Positions 44,696 to 54,770 of a stretch of 64,000 nucleotides of DNA are shown here, piece after piece. Origin of the DNA: Zymobacter palmae. GTDB taxonomy: Bacteria; Pseudomonadota; Gammaproteobacteria; Pseudomonadales; Halomonadaceae. The stretch covers positions 2,948,035 through 3,012,034 of the forward strand of contig NZ_AP018933.1 in the NCBI RefSeq assembly GCF_003610015.1, in the 5' to 3' direction. Every line of letters starts with the position of its first letter. The first letter of the stretch is position 1. The notes beneath the pieces are model-generated. The model saw nothing but the letters and a program-made list of their open reading frames with translations. It ran no database searches and had not been told where the DNA came from. The position numbers were made by a program, and so were the translations under genes.

Positions 44696-45649
44696 ATGAC
44701 TTTGACAGAACTGCGCTACATCGTGACGTTGTCCCAAGAACGCCATTTCGGCCGTGCAGCCGAACGCTGCTTCGTCTCGCAGCCGACGCTTTCGGTCGCG
44801 GTCAAAAAACTTGAAGAAGAACTGGGCGTCGCCCTGTTCGAGCGCAGCAAGTCCACGGTGCAGGTCACCCCAATGGGGGAGCGGATCGTGGCACAGGCGC
44901 ACCGCGTCCTCGAACAAGCCAACGTCATCAAAGAACTGGCGCATAAGGGGCGAGATCAACTCTCCAGCCCGCTGCGCATCGGCGCCATCTATACCGTCGG
45001 TCCATACCTCTTTCCGCATCTGGTGCCTGCACTCAACGAGCTAGCGCCACAGATGCCACTCTACATCGAAGAGAACACGACCGGGCTGCTGCGTCGCAAG
45101 CTGCGCGCGGGTGAGTTGGACGTCATCATCGTGGCGCTGCCGTTCACCGAACCGGACGTGCTCACCAAACCGCTGTTCGAAGAACCGTTCGAAGTGCTGC
45201 TGCCCGCGGGGCACCCGTGGCTGGAACGCGAATCCATCGACCGCGAGATGCTAAGCGAGGAGCGCGTGCTGTTGCTGGGTGAAGGGCACTGCTTCCGCGA
45301 TCAGATTCTGGATGCTTGCCCAGCGCTTGCCCACCAGATCAATCATCCTGACAAGGCACTGGTGGCAGAAGGCGGATCGCTGGAAACCATTCGCCACATG
45401 GTGGCATCAGGTCTCGGCATTACCGTACTGCCGAAGATGGCCACTGGCGTGCACGAATACGATTCTGGCATGCTGGCAACGCGTCCGTTCAGTAACCCTG
45501 CACCGGGGCGCTCGATTGCCGTGGCGTGGCGTACTAGCTTCCCGCGTCCAAAAGCCATCGACGTGTTGACCAATGCCATCGGGCACTGCCAGCCACTGGG
45601 AGAGGCTCCGGGAAGCAGCAACCTCGAACTGCCCGAACACCGGCGCTAA
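44696..45649 (+). CDS. oxyR: Hydrogen-peroxide sensor regulator OxyR
   Basis: A 317-residue LysR-type regulator. The N-terminal HTH (TELRYIVTLSQERHFGRAAERCFVSQPTLSVAVKKLEEELG) is followed by the redox domain with Cys199 and Cys208 in GEGHCFRDQILDAC, the exact E. coli numbering of the disulfide-forming pair. SLETIRHMVASGLGITVLP and the RPF region are also conserved. OxyR activates catalase, alkyl hydroperoxide reductase and glutaredoxin genes. The ATG is 153 bases from the divergent epimerase start; recG follows on the same strand, a common arrangement. Confidence 0.97.
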   Translation: MTLTELRYIVTLSQERHFGRAAERCFVSQPTLSVAVKKLEEELGVALFERSKSTVQVTPMGERIVAQAHRVLEQANVIKELAHKGRDQLSSPLRIGAIYTVGPYLFPHLVPALNELAPQMPLYIEENTTGLLRRKLRAGELDVIIVALPFTEPDVLTKPLFEEPFEVLLPAGHPWLERESIDREMLSEERVLLLGEGHCFRDQILDACPALAHQINHPDKALVAEGGSLETIRHMVASGLGITVLPKMATGVHEYDSGMLATRPFSNPAPGRSIAVAWRTSFPRPKAIDVLTNAIGHCQPLGEAPGSSNLELPEHRR

Positions 45650-45710
45650 GCTTCTTCATTCGCTGTCCCTACGTTAAGGATAGCAGCCACAACGCGATAA
45701 GGAATGAACC

Positions 45711-47798
45711 ATGCGCACGCTTGATGCCGATATCACGACGCTTTCCGGTGTAGGCGATGCGCTGGCTGCCAAGCTGGAACGCTTGGGCATTCAGCGCGTG
45801 ATGGATCTGCTGTTCCATTTACCGCTGCGCTATCAGGACCGCACCCGCGTGGTACCCATCGCATCGCTGCGCGCAGGGCAGGAAGCGGTCATCGAGGGTG
45901 AAGTCACCGCTGCGGATATCGTACAGGGCCGTCGCCGCAGTCTGTTGGTACGGCTGCGTGACGGCAGCGGTGTCGTTTCGCTGCGCTTCTTCCATTTCGC
46001 GATGGCGCAGGTGCAGCAGTTCACGCGCGGCACGCGAGTAAGGCTGTTCGGTGAGGCACGGACGGGCAGCACGGGTATCGAGATGTATCATCCCGAATAC
46101 CAGCTGCTGGACAGCGTGCACGATGCTCCGGCCCCCGATGATGCGCTCACACCGATCTACCCCACCACAGAAGGGCTGACCCAGCCGCGTCTGCGCGCGC
46201 TGGTCAAACAGGCACTGTCGATGCTCGACGACACCCCTGAAGCCCTTCCCGAACTGGTGCCGGCCGCTCTGCGTCAGCGCTTCTCGCTGATGGATATCCA
46301 CACCGCGCTGCGCACACTGCATCGCCCCCCCCCTAACGTCACACAGGATGATCTGCTAACCGGCGCACATCCGGCTCAGCGGCGTCTAATCATCGAAGAA
46401 CTGCTAGCGCACCAGCTCAGCCTGCGTCAGGTGCGTCTCGACATTCAACAGGATCAGGCCCCTGCACTCGCTGACGGACACACGCTGCAGGCACGCTTTC
46501 TAGCCCAACTTCCTTTCTCACTCACGTCCGCTCAGCAGCGGGTGCTGGCTGAAATCGGCCGCGATATCGAACGCACCACCCCCATGCTGCGCCTCGTACA
46601 GGGTGACGTCGGCTCAGGAAAAACGGTCGTGGCCGCTATGGCCGCGCTACAGGCAGCCGCAAACGGCTGTCAGGCGGCGATCATGGCTCCCACCGAGATA
46701 CTGGCCGAGCAGCACTTCCGCAGTTTCTCGCAGTGGTTTGAACCGCTGGGCATCAAGGTGGCTTGGCTGTCCGGCAAGCTAAAGGGCAAGGCACGCCTCG
46801 ACAGCAAGGCAAAGATCGAAAGTGGCGAAGCACAGGTGATCGTCGGTACCCATGCACTGTTCCAACCAGACGTTACGTTTCATCGCTTGGGGCTAGCGAT
46901 TATCGACGAACAGCACCGCTTCGGCGTGCACCAGCGGCTATCGCTGCGCGAAAAGGGCGAAGTCGCAGGCATCACTCCGCATCAGCTGATCATGACGGCT
47001 ACCCCCATTCCACGCACGCTGGCCATGAGCGCCTATGCCGACCTTGATGTCTCGGTGATTGACGAGCTGCCACCGGGCCGAACGCCAATCGCCACCGTGG
47101 CGGTATCAGACAGCCGCCGCCATGAGGTTATCCAGCGCATCGAACGCGCCTGCGAAGCGGGCCGCCAAGCGTACTGGGTCTGCACATTGATCGAAGAATC
47201 CGATGCGCTCGCCTGCCAAGCCGCCGAAGCCACACGCGACATGCTGAAGGAAGCGCTGCCTGCATTCGAGATCGGCCTCGTGCACGGCCGGATGAAGGCC
47301 ACAGAAAAGGCCGATGTGATGGCCGCTTTCAAGGCCGGTGATATCGACCTGCTGGTCGCGACGACCGTGATTGAGGTCGGCGTCGACGTGCCCAATGCCA
47401 GTCTGATGATCATTGAGAACGCCGAACGGCTGGGGCTGGCGCAGCTCCACCAGCTGCGTGGGCGCGTCGGACGCGGTCAGATCGACAGCTATTGCGTGCT
47501 GCTCTATCACCCGCCGCTGTCTGACACCTCTCGCGAGCGTCTTGGCGTGATGCGTGATACCAACGACGGTTTCCGTATCGCTGAAAAGGATCTGGAAATC
47601 CGCGGACCGGGCGAAGTGCTGGGGACACGCCAGACAGGCCTGATGAGCCTGCGTATTGCCGATCTGGGACGCGATCGAGCGCTGCTTGATCAAGTGCACG
47701 CACTTGCCGACACGGTCATGGCACAAGCACCTGAAACCGCGCCGGCACTGATCGAGCGCTGGCTGGGCAACGACCGTAACCGCTACGGACAAGTATAG
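45711..47798 (+). CDS. recG: ATP-dependent DNA helicase RecG
   Basis: A 695-residue monomeric branch-migration helicase. The wedge/OB domain lies at about 55-140 (VVPIASLRAGQEAVIEGEVTAADI). Helicase motifs: I LVQGDVGSGKTVVAAMA, Ia APTEILAEQHF, II IIDEQHRFGVHQR, III MTATPIPRTLAMSAYAD, IV-VI GLVHGRMKATEKADVMAAF, TTVIEVGVDVPNASLMIIENAERLGLAQLHQLRGRVGRG; C-terminal FRIAEKDLEIRGPGEVLGTRQTG. It remodels stalled forks and Holliday junctions. Located 61 bases after oxyR. Confidence 0.98.
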   Translation: MRTLDADITTLSGVGDALAAKLERLGIQRVMDLLFHLPLRYQDRTRVVPIASLRAGQEAVIEGEVTAADIVQGRRRSLLVRLRDGSGVVSLRFFHFAMAQVQQFTRGTRVRLFGEARTGSTGIEMYHPEYQLLDSVHDAPAPDDALTPIYPTTEGLTQPRLRALVKQALSMLDDTPEALPELVPAALRQRFSLMDIHTALRTLHRPPPNVTQDDLLTGAHPAQRRLIIEELLAHQLSLRQVRLDIQQDQAPALADGHTLQARFLAQLPFSLTSAQQRVLAEIGRDIERTTPMLRLVQGDVGSGKTVVAAMAALQAAANGCQAAIMAPTEILAEQHFRSFSQWFEPLGIKVAWLSGKLKGKARLDSKAKIESGEAQVIVGTHALFQPDVTFHRLGLAIIDEQHRFGVHQRLSLREKGEVAGITPHQLIMTATPIPRTLAMSAYADLDVSVIDELPPGRTPIATVAVSDSRRHEVIQRIERACEAGRQAYWVCTLIEESDALACQAAEATRDMLKEALPAFEIGLVHGRMKATEKADVMAAFKAGDIDLLVATTVIEVGVDVPNASLMIIENAERLGLAQLHQLRGRVGRGQIDSYCVLLYHPPLSDTSRERLGVMRDTNDGFRIAEKDLEIRGPGEVLGTRQTGLMSLRIADLGRDRALLDQVHALADTVMAQAPETAPALIERWLGNDRNRYGQV

Positions 47799-48019
47799 CC
47801 TCGCCCGCCCGCCATCCCTCGCACGGCGGTTCGACATGCCTATGGGCAGATGACAGGCAGCCGTGCAGCCTTCACGTTAGAGCCTTATAGTTCTTCATCA
47901 TCATGCTCAATCACCACCGTCTGCACATGACCCACAGGAAGTGACATCTCATGGCACGATGGCGCATAGTGAGCATTACATCAGTAACGCCATCACTTAT
48001 TTTCGATGGGATGCGTTCC

Positions 48020-50410
48020 ATGGATCAGACTCAGCGAGTACATTTTGGTATCCGTGGCATGTCCTGTGCCGCTTGTGCCGAGCGTCTCCAGCGCGTGCTT
48101 AACCGGCTCGAAGGCGTCACCGCCAGCGTTAGCTTTGCCAGCGAAAAGGCCACCCTCGACGTCGCACCGAGCGCCCCCGCCCTGCAGGCTGTCATCGACG
48201 CCATCCGCAGTGCAGGCTTCGATGTCGCCGATCAACATCTGACCCTCTCCCTTGAAGGAATGAGCTGCGTGGCCTGCGCCGCCCGCATCGAAAAGGTGCT
48301 GAACAAACAGCCCGGAGTCGACGCCACCGTCAACTTTGCCGCAGCACGCGCACATATCACCTATACCCCCGGCCTAGAAACGCCCGACACGCTGATCCAG
48401 CGCATCGAAAAGATCGGCTTCGGTGCACAGACCGTCACACAACGCGATCATGATGCCGAGCAGGCTGAAAGCGCTCGCGTCTGGCGTATACAGCGCAATC
48501 ACTTCATCGTAGCCGCCCTGTTCACCCTGCCACTGATGATCGAGATGATCGGCATGCTGATCGGTCGCATGCACCTGCTGCCCGGCGTCCTGCAGTGGCT
48601 ACTGGCAACTCCAGTGCAGTTCTGGTGCGGCCGCCATTTCTACCTCCGTGCGTGGCGCGCGCTGCGTGGCGGAGCGGCCAACATGGATGTACTGGTGGCA
48701 CTGGGCACCAGCGTAGCCTACGGGTTCAGCGTCTATACCCTGCTAACGCACCCTCACGGACATCTGTACTTCGAGGCCAGCGCCGCCATCATCACGCTGG
48801 TACTGCTCGGCAAACTGCTAGAAGCCCGCGCTAGGTCGAAGACAGGCGAAGCCATTGCCTCACTGCTGGCACTCCAGCCTCAGATTGCACACGTCGACGT
48901 TGACGGCGAATGGCAGGACCGCGATGTTGCAACACTGCGAGAAGGTGATGTCTTTCTCGTGAAGCCCGGGGAAAGCGTTCCCGTCGATGGCATCGTGCTC
49001 AGTGGCCGCTCCGAAGTGAACGAAAGCATGCTGACAGGCGAAAGCCTGCCCGTCGCCAAGCACACGGATGCCCGCTTGTATGCGGCCACCCAGAACTACA
49101 GTGGTGCACTACGTGCTCAGGCCACGGGAGTTGGGGCTGACACGGCACTGGCCCGCATCATTCTCCTGGTGGAAGATGCCCAAGGCTCCAAGGCCAGCGT
49201 CCAGCACCTCACCGACAGAATCTCAGCTATCTTCGTGCCTGCGGTCGTTGCCATCGCCTTACTGACCTTCATCATCAACATGCTCGTTACTGGTCAGCTT
49301 GATACCAGCCTGATACGCGCCGTGGCCGTACTGGTCATCGCCTGCCCGTGTGCGCTGGGACTGGCCACACCGACTGCCATCATGGTCGGCACCGGGCAAG
49401 GAGCACGAACAGGCATCCTGTTCCGCAACGCCAATGCGCTCGAAAAGGCTCACCAGCTACAGGAGTTGGTGATGGACAAGACCGGCACATTAACCGAAGG
49501 CCATTTATCCGTTGCGGCCGTACGCCCGGCTGGCAACCGAACACACGATGACGTGATCGCCCTAGCGGCGGGGCTGGAGCAGCACTCGGAACACCCCTTG
49601 GCACAGGCGATCATTGCCTACGCGCAGAATCAGGCCATCCCCCCGGCGGCCGTCACTGATTTTGCCGCCGAGATAGGGCGCGGCGTAACGGGCCGCTCGT
49701 ACAGCACCGAAATACTGCTGGGAGCCCCCCGTTTTCTGGATGAACAAGGCGTCGCATTCAATAGAGAAGAAGCCGAATCACTTGAAAAAGAAGGCTATAC
49801 GGTAATCGGACTGGCCCAAGATAAGCAGTCGCTGGGACTCATCGGACTGAAGGATCGCCTGCGCAGCGATGCCGTGCCCGCACTGCGGGCGCTGCATGAA
49901 CAAGGCATACGCGTTGTCATGCTGACAGGAGATAACGCCGGCACGGCCGCCCGTGTAGCGGAACAGATCGGCCTGCGCCACTACGTGGCCGAAATACTGC
50001 CCGCCCAGAAAGCCGAATACATTGCCCAACGACAGGCCGAAGGCCGCTGTGTCGGCATGGTCGGTGACGGCATCAACGATGCTCCCGCGCTGGCAACAGC
50101 AGACGTCGGTATCGCCATTGGCGGAGGCTCCAATGCGGCGCTCGAAACGGCCGATGTCGTACTGATGCAAGACAGCCTCGTTCACATCGCCGATGCCATC
50201 GACCTCTCGCGCGCCACACTCGCCAAGGTCAAACAGAACCTGTTCTTTGCCTTTTTCTACAATGGATTGGGAATACCGCTGGCGGCCATCGGACTGCTGA
50301 ACCCTATCGTGGCCGGCACGGCCATGGCGCTAAGTTCGGTGTCTGTACTGACGAATTCACTGCTGCTGCGCCGCTGGACATCGCCCAGCTCACAGCGCAG
50401 ATCGGTTTGA
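48020..50410 (+). CDS. copA: Cu+-exporting P1B-type ATPase CopA
   Basis: A 796-residue pump from the ATG at 48020 (ATGs at 48011 and 47951 are in frame but poor). Two HMA domains carry GMSCAACAERL (Cys16, Cys19) and GMSCVACAARI. TM-borne ACPCALGLATP binds Cu+; TGES is in the actuator domain, DKTGTLTEGH carries the phosphorylated Asp, the nucleotide domain has EQHSEHPLAQAI, and GDGINDAPAL is the hinge. It moves Cu+ from cytoplasm to periplasm. A small CopZ chaperone gene follows after 23 bases. A CueR operator was not clearly seen upstream. Confidence 0.96.
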   Translation: MDQTQRVHFGIRGMSCAACAERLQRVLNRLEGVTASVSFASEKATLDVAPSAPALQAVIDAIRSAGFDVADQHLTLSLEGMSCVACAARIEKVLNKQPGVDATVNFAAARAHITYTPGLETPDTLIQRIEKIGFGAQTVTQRDHDAEQAESARVWRIQRNHFIVAALFTLPLMIEMIGMLIGRMHLLPGVLQWLLATPVQFWCGRHFYLRAWRALRGGAANMDVLVALGTSVAYGFSVYTLLTHPHGHLYFEASAAIITLVLLGKLLEARARSKTGEAIASLLALQPQIAHVDVDGEWQDRDVATLREGDVFLVKPGESVPVDGIVLSGRSEVNESMLTGESLPVAKHTDARLYAATQNYSGALRAQATGVGADTALARIILLVEDAQGSKASVQHLTDRISAIFVPAVVAIALLTFIINMLVTGQLDTSLIRAVAVLVIACPCALGLATPTAIMVGTGQGARTGILFRNANALEKAHQLQELVMDKTGTLTEGHLSVAAVRPAGNRTHDDVIALAAGLEQHSEHPLAQAIIAYAQNQAIPPAAVTDFAAEIGRGVTGRSYSTEILLGAPRFLDEQGVAFNREEAESLEKEGYTVIGLAQDKQSLGLIGLKDRLRSDAVPALRALHEQGIRVVMLTGDNAGTAARVAEQIGLRHYVAEILPAQKAEYIAQRQAEGRCVGMVGDGINDAPALATADVGIAIGGGSNAALETADVVLMQDSLVHIADAIDLSRATLAKVKQNLFFAFFYNGLGIPLAAIGLLNPIVAGTAMALSSVSVLTNSLLLRRWTSPSSQRRSV

Positions 50411-50433
50411 TCTACGTCTTGGAGGGACATGAA

Positions 50434-50640
50434 ATGACGACGACAACACTAAACGTATCGGGAATGGTGTGCGGCGGGTGTGCCAGCAAAGTCACACAAG
50501 CGCTGGAGGCCGTGGAAGGCGTGACACGTGTAGAGGTTGCACTGGAAGCGGGCCACGTCGAGATCGACCACGCCGACGGCATCACTTTGGCACAGCTGAA
50601 AGACACCGTCAAAGCGCTGGGCTTCGACGTAGAGGACTGA
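50434..50640 (+). CDS. copZ: CopZ-like copper chaperone
   Basis: A 68-residue HMA-domain protein from the ATG at 50434 (TTGGAGGG upstream). The metal site is GMVCGGCASKVTQAL (Cys pair CGGC), and the fold ends LAQLKDTVKALGFDVED. It should shuttle Cu+ to CopA and is co-transcribed with it. A hairpin (50645-50652 with 50657-50664) lies just after. Confidence 0.92.
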   Translation: MTTTTLNVSGMVCGGCASKVTQALEAVEGVTRVEVALEAGHVEIDHADGITLAQLKDTVKALGFDVED

Positions 50641-50784
50641 CGGAATGGCCCTGTAGAGGGCCATCTCGTGGGTCATGCCACGCAGACTACTTCGGCATTG
50701 AACCAACCAACTGTGGATAACATAAAGGAAACGGCGCTGTCCCGCGCTCTAGACCTCGGGCTTCACCGAGCCTCGACTCACCCA

Positions 50785-51303
50785 CTACTCCTGTTCTTCA
50801 AGCCACTCGTCGATATTGAGCGGCACATAGTTGACGGCCGGGCAGCTGACGTTGAGGAACTGCTCGCCGAATTCGATCTTGCCATGCAAGTGGCCGTGAA
50901 TGTTGCGCCAACCGTTTTCCATATTGCAGATGTTGACGTGAAGCGGTGCGTGCGTCAGCGTGCAGTGGTGATAGCTGGTCATACCGAACAGCTCTCGCAC
51001 ACCGCAGTTCAGCAGCTCCTGCGCGCTAGGACGAGAGGAGTGACTGTTAGGCATGCTGTCGTGGTTACCCAGAACGATATAGACACGACCAACACTGTCA
51101 CAGATCTTCTTCAGCATGGGCAATCGAGACTTGATTTCCACCACATCCCCGATGATGTACAGGCTGTCGCGCTTGCCACAGGTCGCCAGAATATTACTGA
51201 GGATCGTATTGTCGTGAACATCGACATTGGCGAACTGCTTGCGTTCCGTCGCGACCAGCTCTTCATCTCCGAGATGGGTATCTGCAATGGCGAAAACGGG
51301 CAT
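50785..51303 (-). CDS. Small metallophosphoesterase
   Basis: A 172-residue calcineurin-like phosphoesterase: FAIADTHLGD (motif I), LYIIGDVVEIK (II), IVLGNHDSM (III), LTHAPLHV (IV) and NIHGHLHGKI (V), all metal-binding residues present. Similar small proteins are found in phage and bacterial genomes as stand-alone phosphoesterases; the substrate is unknown. It is followed downstream by the convergent copZ end; upstream is a long AT-rich non-coding stretch. Confidence 0.87.
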   Translation of the reverse strand: MPVFAIADTHLGDEELVATERKQFANVDVHDNTILSNILATCGKRDSLYIIGDVVEIKSRLPMLKKICDSVGRVYIVLGNHDSMPNSHSSRPSAQELLNCGVRELFGMTSYHHCTLTHAPLHVNICNMENGWRNIHGHLHGKIEFGEQFLNVSCPAVNYVPLNIDEWLEEQE

Positions 51304-52193
51304 GGTGATTGCACTCCTTGCTAATAATAATTACAGAACAGGGATATATCCAACGCAGACTACGCTAACATGCCCGCCCAATAGTTATCATTAGTATATA
51401 ATTGTAGCCCTACCACCCCACACTCATAATTAAACAGCAATAAAAGGCATAAGCAATCAACACACCGCAACACGGTTCATTGCTCTATTAACTGTCATCA
51501 TAAGTTACTTATACAGGCCTATCACACTATAAATATAAGCAAACTAAAAATTAAGTCCTGCTGTTCTTTAGCCCCCCCGGCACGCCCCACACCTTACTCT
51601 CCAACGTTCAACATCTGCTACGGATACTGGATCTTTACGCATAATACCCGCAGAAATTCTGCAATATGGCGCATCATTGCCATCCTACATCCCAGAAAAA
51701 ACACCTGATAAAAGATAAAAACAGACGACACCGTCTCGTTATAAACGATAAGCCATAATTAAGAAATTATATAAGGTAGCTAAACAGCAAGGCGATTATT
51801 TTTAATTCAAAATAAAACCATACAAAGCGATGCTTTTTATTTCACCATTAGAGATGATGCAATATAAAAAACACCTTTCTTGAATATAAAATACCCCTTA
51901 TCCACTACCCTATTGTTTAAAACAGCTATTAATCTAAAAATGACGATAGACGTTATATCAAGCCGTGCGGATAGATAAGGACATCAGGATTAGCGATAAC
52001 CCCCAGACGTAAGAAAGCGCAGCACGTACACCGGATCATGAAAGCGTTGCACAGTCATCGACGCACCTTACACCTTCGCTCAATACACGCACGGTCTGCA
52101 CAGCAGCCGGGCACTCTGGCAGCGAGCGCATGCCGCCAGAGAAGACTGCATCGTTCGAAGAAGAAAGCGGGTGTGGATAAAAGAAGCGTTACC
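51304..52193. other. Long AT-rich non-coding stretch
   Basis: About 890 bases without a plausible gene. From about 51330 to 51960 the sequence is strongly AT-rich against a GC-rich background, with A/T tracts (e.g. around 51770-51910); 52000-52190 returns to average composition. No RNA gene, IS end or repeat array was recognised. It could be an H-NS/MvaT-like binding region, a degraded gene island or a site for small RNAs. Confidence 0.6.
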
Positions 52194-52982
52194 TCACGCC
52201 AGTGTGGGGGACTGGAACCGACCATTGGCCAGTACAGGCAATGCGGCCCTGACGTTCTCCAACCGTTCTCGCGATAGCTCTGCCAGCACCAGCGCAGGCG
52301 TTTCAGCCGCACGAGCGATCACTATGCCCAGCGGGTCAGCAACCATGCTGCATCCGATATTGCGCGGACCGCATTCGCTGACGGCCGCCACATAACAGGT
52401 CGTATCCAATGCTCGCGCCGAAATCAGCGTTTCCCAATGCCGTTCCTTGTGAGCCCCTTTGACCCATGCCGCGGGCACGACAATCAGTTCGGCCCCACGC
52501 AGCGCCAGTGACTTCGCCACTTCAGGAAAACGCAGGTCATAACAGGTCATCACACCTACACTCATATCACCGACCGTCACGACGGGCGGAAGCGCGTCAC
52601 CCGCATCAACATGGGTCGACTCTTTCATAGTAAAGGCGTCATACAGATGAAGCTTGTGGTAGCGGGCAACGATCTTACCTTTTTGTAGAACCACCAGTAC
52701 GTTAGCAACGCGTCCGTCATGCGTTGGCACATGCAGCGTCAGCACTGTGGCGACCGACTGGGATGCCGATATAGCAAGCAACTGACGCAGAAAAGGGCCG
52801 TCCAGAGGCTGGGCCTCTCGTATCACGCAGGAAGGGTCGCCGATGTCGGTCGCCAGTACGGCTTCCGGTAGTACCAATAGCGAAGCGCCCTGCTGCTCGG
52901 CTTGCGCCATCAGTTGGGCACACTGCTCGGCGTTGTGCTGCCAGCGTGGCGAGACGGGAAACTGCCCAAGAGCAATGATCAT
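52194..52982 (-). CDS. Carbon-nitrogen hydrolase, deaminated-glutathione amidase (YbeM/NitA-like)
   Basis: A 262-residue nitrilase-superfamily enzyme. The catalytic triad is Glu40 (LLVLPEAVL), Lys110 (RYHKLHLYDAF) and Cys147 (VMTCYDLRFPE). HKERHWETLISARALDTTCYVAAVSECG and the C-terminal VRAALPVLANGRF follow E. coli YbeM closely. YbeM-type enzymes repair deaminated glutathione, hydrolysing it to 2-oxoglutarate and Cys-Gly, so metabolite repair is the likely role. Confidence 0.9.
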   Translation of the reverse strand: MIIALGQFPVSPRWQHNAEQCAQLMAQAEQQGASLLVLPEAVLATDIGDPSCVIREAQPLDGPFLRQLLAISASQSVATVLTLHVPTHDGRVANVLVVLQKGKIVARYHKLHLYDAFTMKESTHVDAGDALPPVVTVGDMSVGVMTCYDLRFPEVAKSLALRGAELIVVPAAWVKGAHKERHWETLISARALDTTCYVAAVSECGPRNIGCSMVADPLGIVIARAAETPALVLAELSRERLENVRAALPVLANGRFQSPTLA

Positions 52983-53287
52983 AATTGTTTCCTTTTGTAC
53001 GGATCATGACGCTATTTGCAGTTACATGTCATGAATTCCTTGCCCAATACGTCAGGAGGGGTATCCTCGCACTGTCCTGTCAAAATGCTCATCTCGACCT
53101 TGGTATACGCCACTATTGTCTTGCTTGACGCGACCTCAGGATAAATCGAGCATCACTAATGATAGGAAAATGTTCGATACAGGCCCCGTCATGTCATGGC
53201 CCATGGCATCGTCCCTCGAAAACGCTGCCATGCGCCCATGAGCATGCCTTCACTGTACACGCTACCGTTCGTTACGGGAGAGCTCTC
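52983..53287. other. Divergent intergenic region, amidase/sugar porter
   Basis: About 305 bases between divergent genes. A frame continuous with the sugar porter is open from 53159, but the protein-like start is at 53288 with GGGAGAG upstream. No confident operator or promoter boxes. Confidence 0.5.
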
Positions 53288-54712
53288 ATGAGCATCAATG
53301 CAGAACACACTGCCATACCTCAAGGAACAGAGAAACCACACATTCCCCTGCTTGTCTGGCTCAGCTGCATCACAGCTGCCGCAGGCGGGTTACTGTTTGG
53401 TTTGCATGCCGGCATCATGACCGGGGCGATCAAATTCATTCACGAAGAGTTTCACCCTACCACGGTACAGGAAGGCTGGGTCATCGGTGCGATGCTGGCG
53501 GGTGCCACGATCGGGACATTGAGCGCCAGTACAATCTCCAACGCACTGGGCCGCAAACGCCCTATTCTGCTTGGCGGTCTGCTGTTCTTCATCGGCGCTT
53601 TGCTGGCCTGCATGGCTAACAGCATCGAGATGCTCATCGTCGCACGTGTGCTGCTTGGCCTCGCTATCGGTATCGTGTCCTTCGTTGTACCGCTCTACCT
53701 GTCTGAAGTGGCTCCTCAGCATATCCGCGGGACGGTCATCGCCTGCTTCCAGCTGATGATCACCATCGGGATTCTGGTCGCTTACCTTATCAACTTAGCC
53801 TTCAGCAGCGCGGGCAACTGGGCTGCCATGCTGGGCGTTACTATGATTCCGGCTGCCCTGATGGTCATCGGTGTGCTGTTCTTGGCGGAAAGTCCGCGCT
53901 GGATGGCTTCTCGCGGTGCCATGGACGCTGCCGAAGCCACACTGAAACGCCTGACCGGTTCCGATGCTGCGGCCGCACGCGAAATGAGCGGCATCCGTAC
54001 TGCACTTGAACGCCAGTCCGGACCGAAAGTAAAAGGCGGTGCTTTCTTCCTGCGTAACGGCAACTTCCGCCGTTCGGTACTGCTGGGTATCCTGATTCAG
54101 GCCATGCAGCAGTTCGCCGGGATCAACATCGTTATCTACTACGCGCCGAAGATCTTCGAAATGGCGAACTTCCACGGCACAACTGCACAGCTGTGGAGCA
54201 CCGTTGCCGTAGGTGTCGTCAACCTGCTGGCCACCATCGTCGCTGTTGCCTTCGCTGACCGCTGGGGCCGCAAACCGATTCTGTACGCCGGTTTTGCCAT
54301 CATGGCTATCAGCATGGCCGTACTGGGCGCCATTTTGTACGTCACCGCCTTCAACTTCGCACTGCAGATCATCGCCGTACTGGCCGTGCTGGTCTTCATT
54401 GTTGGGTTCGCCATGTCGATCGGGCCGCTGGCTTGGGCACTGTGTGCTGAAATCCAGCCGACACAGGGCCGCGACTTCGGTCTGGGTTGCTCCACCATCG
54501 CCAACTGGATTTCCAACATGGTGATTGCGGCCTACTTCTTGGTCGTACTGGATGCCTTGGGTGGTCCGCTCACCTTCGCGCTGCTGGCCGCTGCCAACGC
54601 CGTATTCTTCGTCCTGACCTTCCTGCTCATCCCCGAAACCAAAGGGGTTCAGCTTGAAGAGATCGAAGGCAATCTGATGAAAGGCATGCCGCTGCGCCGC
54701 CTCGGCCGCTAA
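53288..54712 (+). CDS. Sugar/H+ symporter of the MFS sugar porter family (GalP/AraE-like)
   Basis: A 474-residue, 12-TM protein from the ATG at 53288. Sugar-porter signatures: AAAGGLLFGLHAGIMTGA in TM1, SNALGRKRPILLGG in the 2-3 loop, ARVLLGLAIGIVSFVVPLYLSEVAP in TM4-5, LAESPRWMASRG before the central loop, QAMQQFAGINIVIYYAPKIFE in TM7, DRWGRKPILYAG, and C-terminal IPETKGVQLEEIE. TM1 has LHAG where many relatives have LDxG, so the proton-coupling aspartate is replaced by histidine. It imports a hexose or pentose; which one is unknown. A strong terminator follows. Confidence 0.92.
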   Translation: MSINAEHTAIPQGTEKPHIPLLVWLSCITAAAGGLLFGLHAGIMTGAIKFIHEEFHPTTVQEGWVIGAMLAGATIGTLSASTISNALGRKRPILLGGLLFFIGALLACMANSIEMLIVARVLLGLAIGIVSFVVPLYLSEVAPQHIRGTVIACFQLMITIGILVAYLINLAFSSAGNWAAMLGVTMIPAALMVIGVLFLAESPRWMASRGAMDAAEATLKRLTGSDAAAAREMSGIRTALERQSGPKVKGGAFFLRNGNFRRSVLLGILIQAMQQFAGINIVIYYAPKIFEMANFHGTTAQLWSTVAVGVVNLLATIVAVAFADRWGRKPILYAGFAIMAISMAVLGAILYVTAFNFALQIIAVLAVLVFIVGFAMSIGPLAWALCAEIQPTQGRDFGLGCSTIANWISNMVIAAYFLVVLDALGGPLTFALLAAANAVFFVLTFLLIPETKGVQLEEIEGNLMKGMPLRRLGR

Positions 54713-54734
54713 GCGCCACGTCCGTTATACCGAT

Positions 54735-54770
54735 GCCCCTGGACCGATTACCGTCCGGGGGCTTTTCTTT
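54735..54770 (+). terminator. Terminator after the sugar porter gene
   Basis: GCCCCTGGAC (54735-54744) pairs with GTCCGGGGGC (54753-54762), 10-bp stem with one T-G pair, 8-base loop, followed by TTTTCTTT. Confidence 0.88.
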
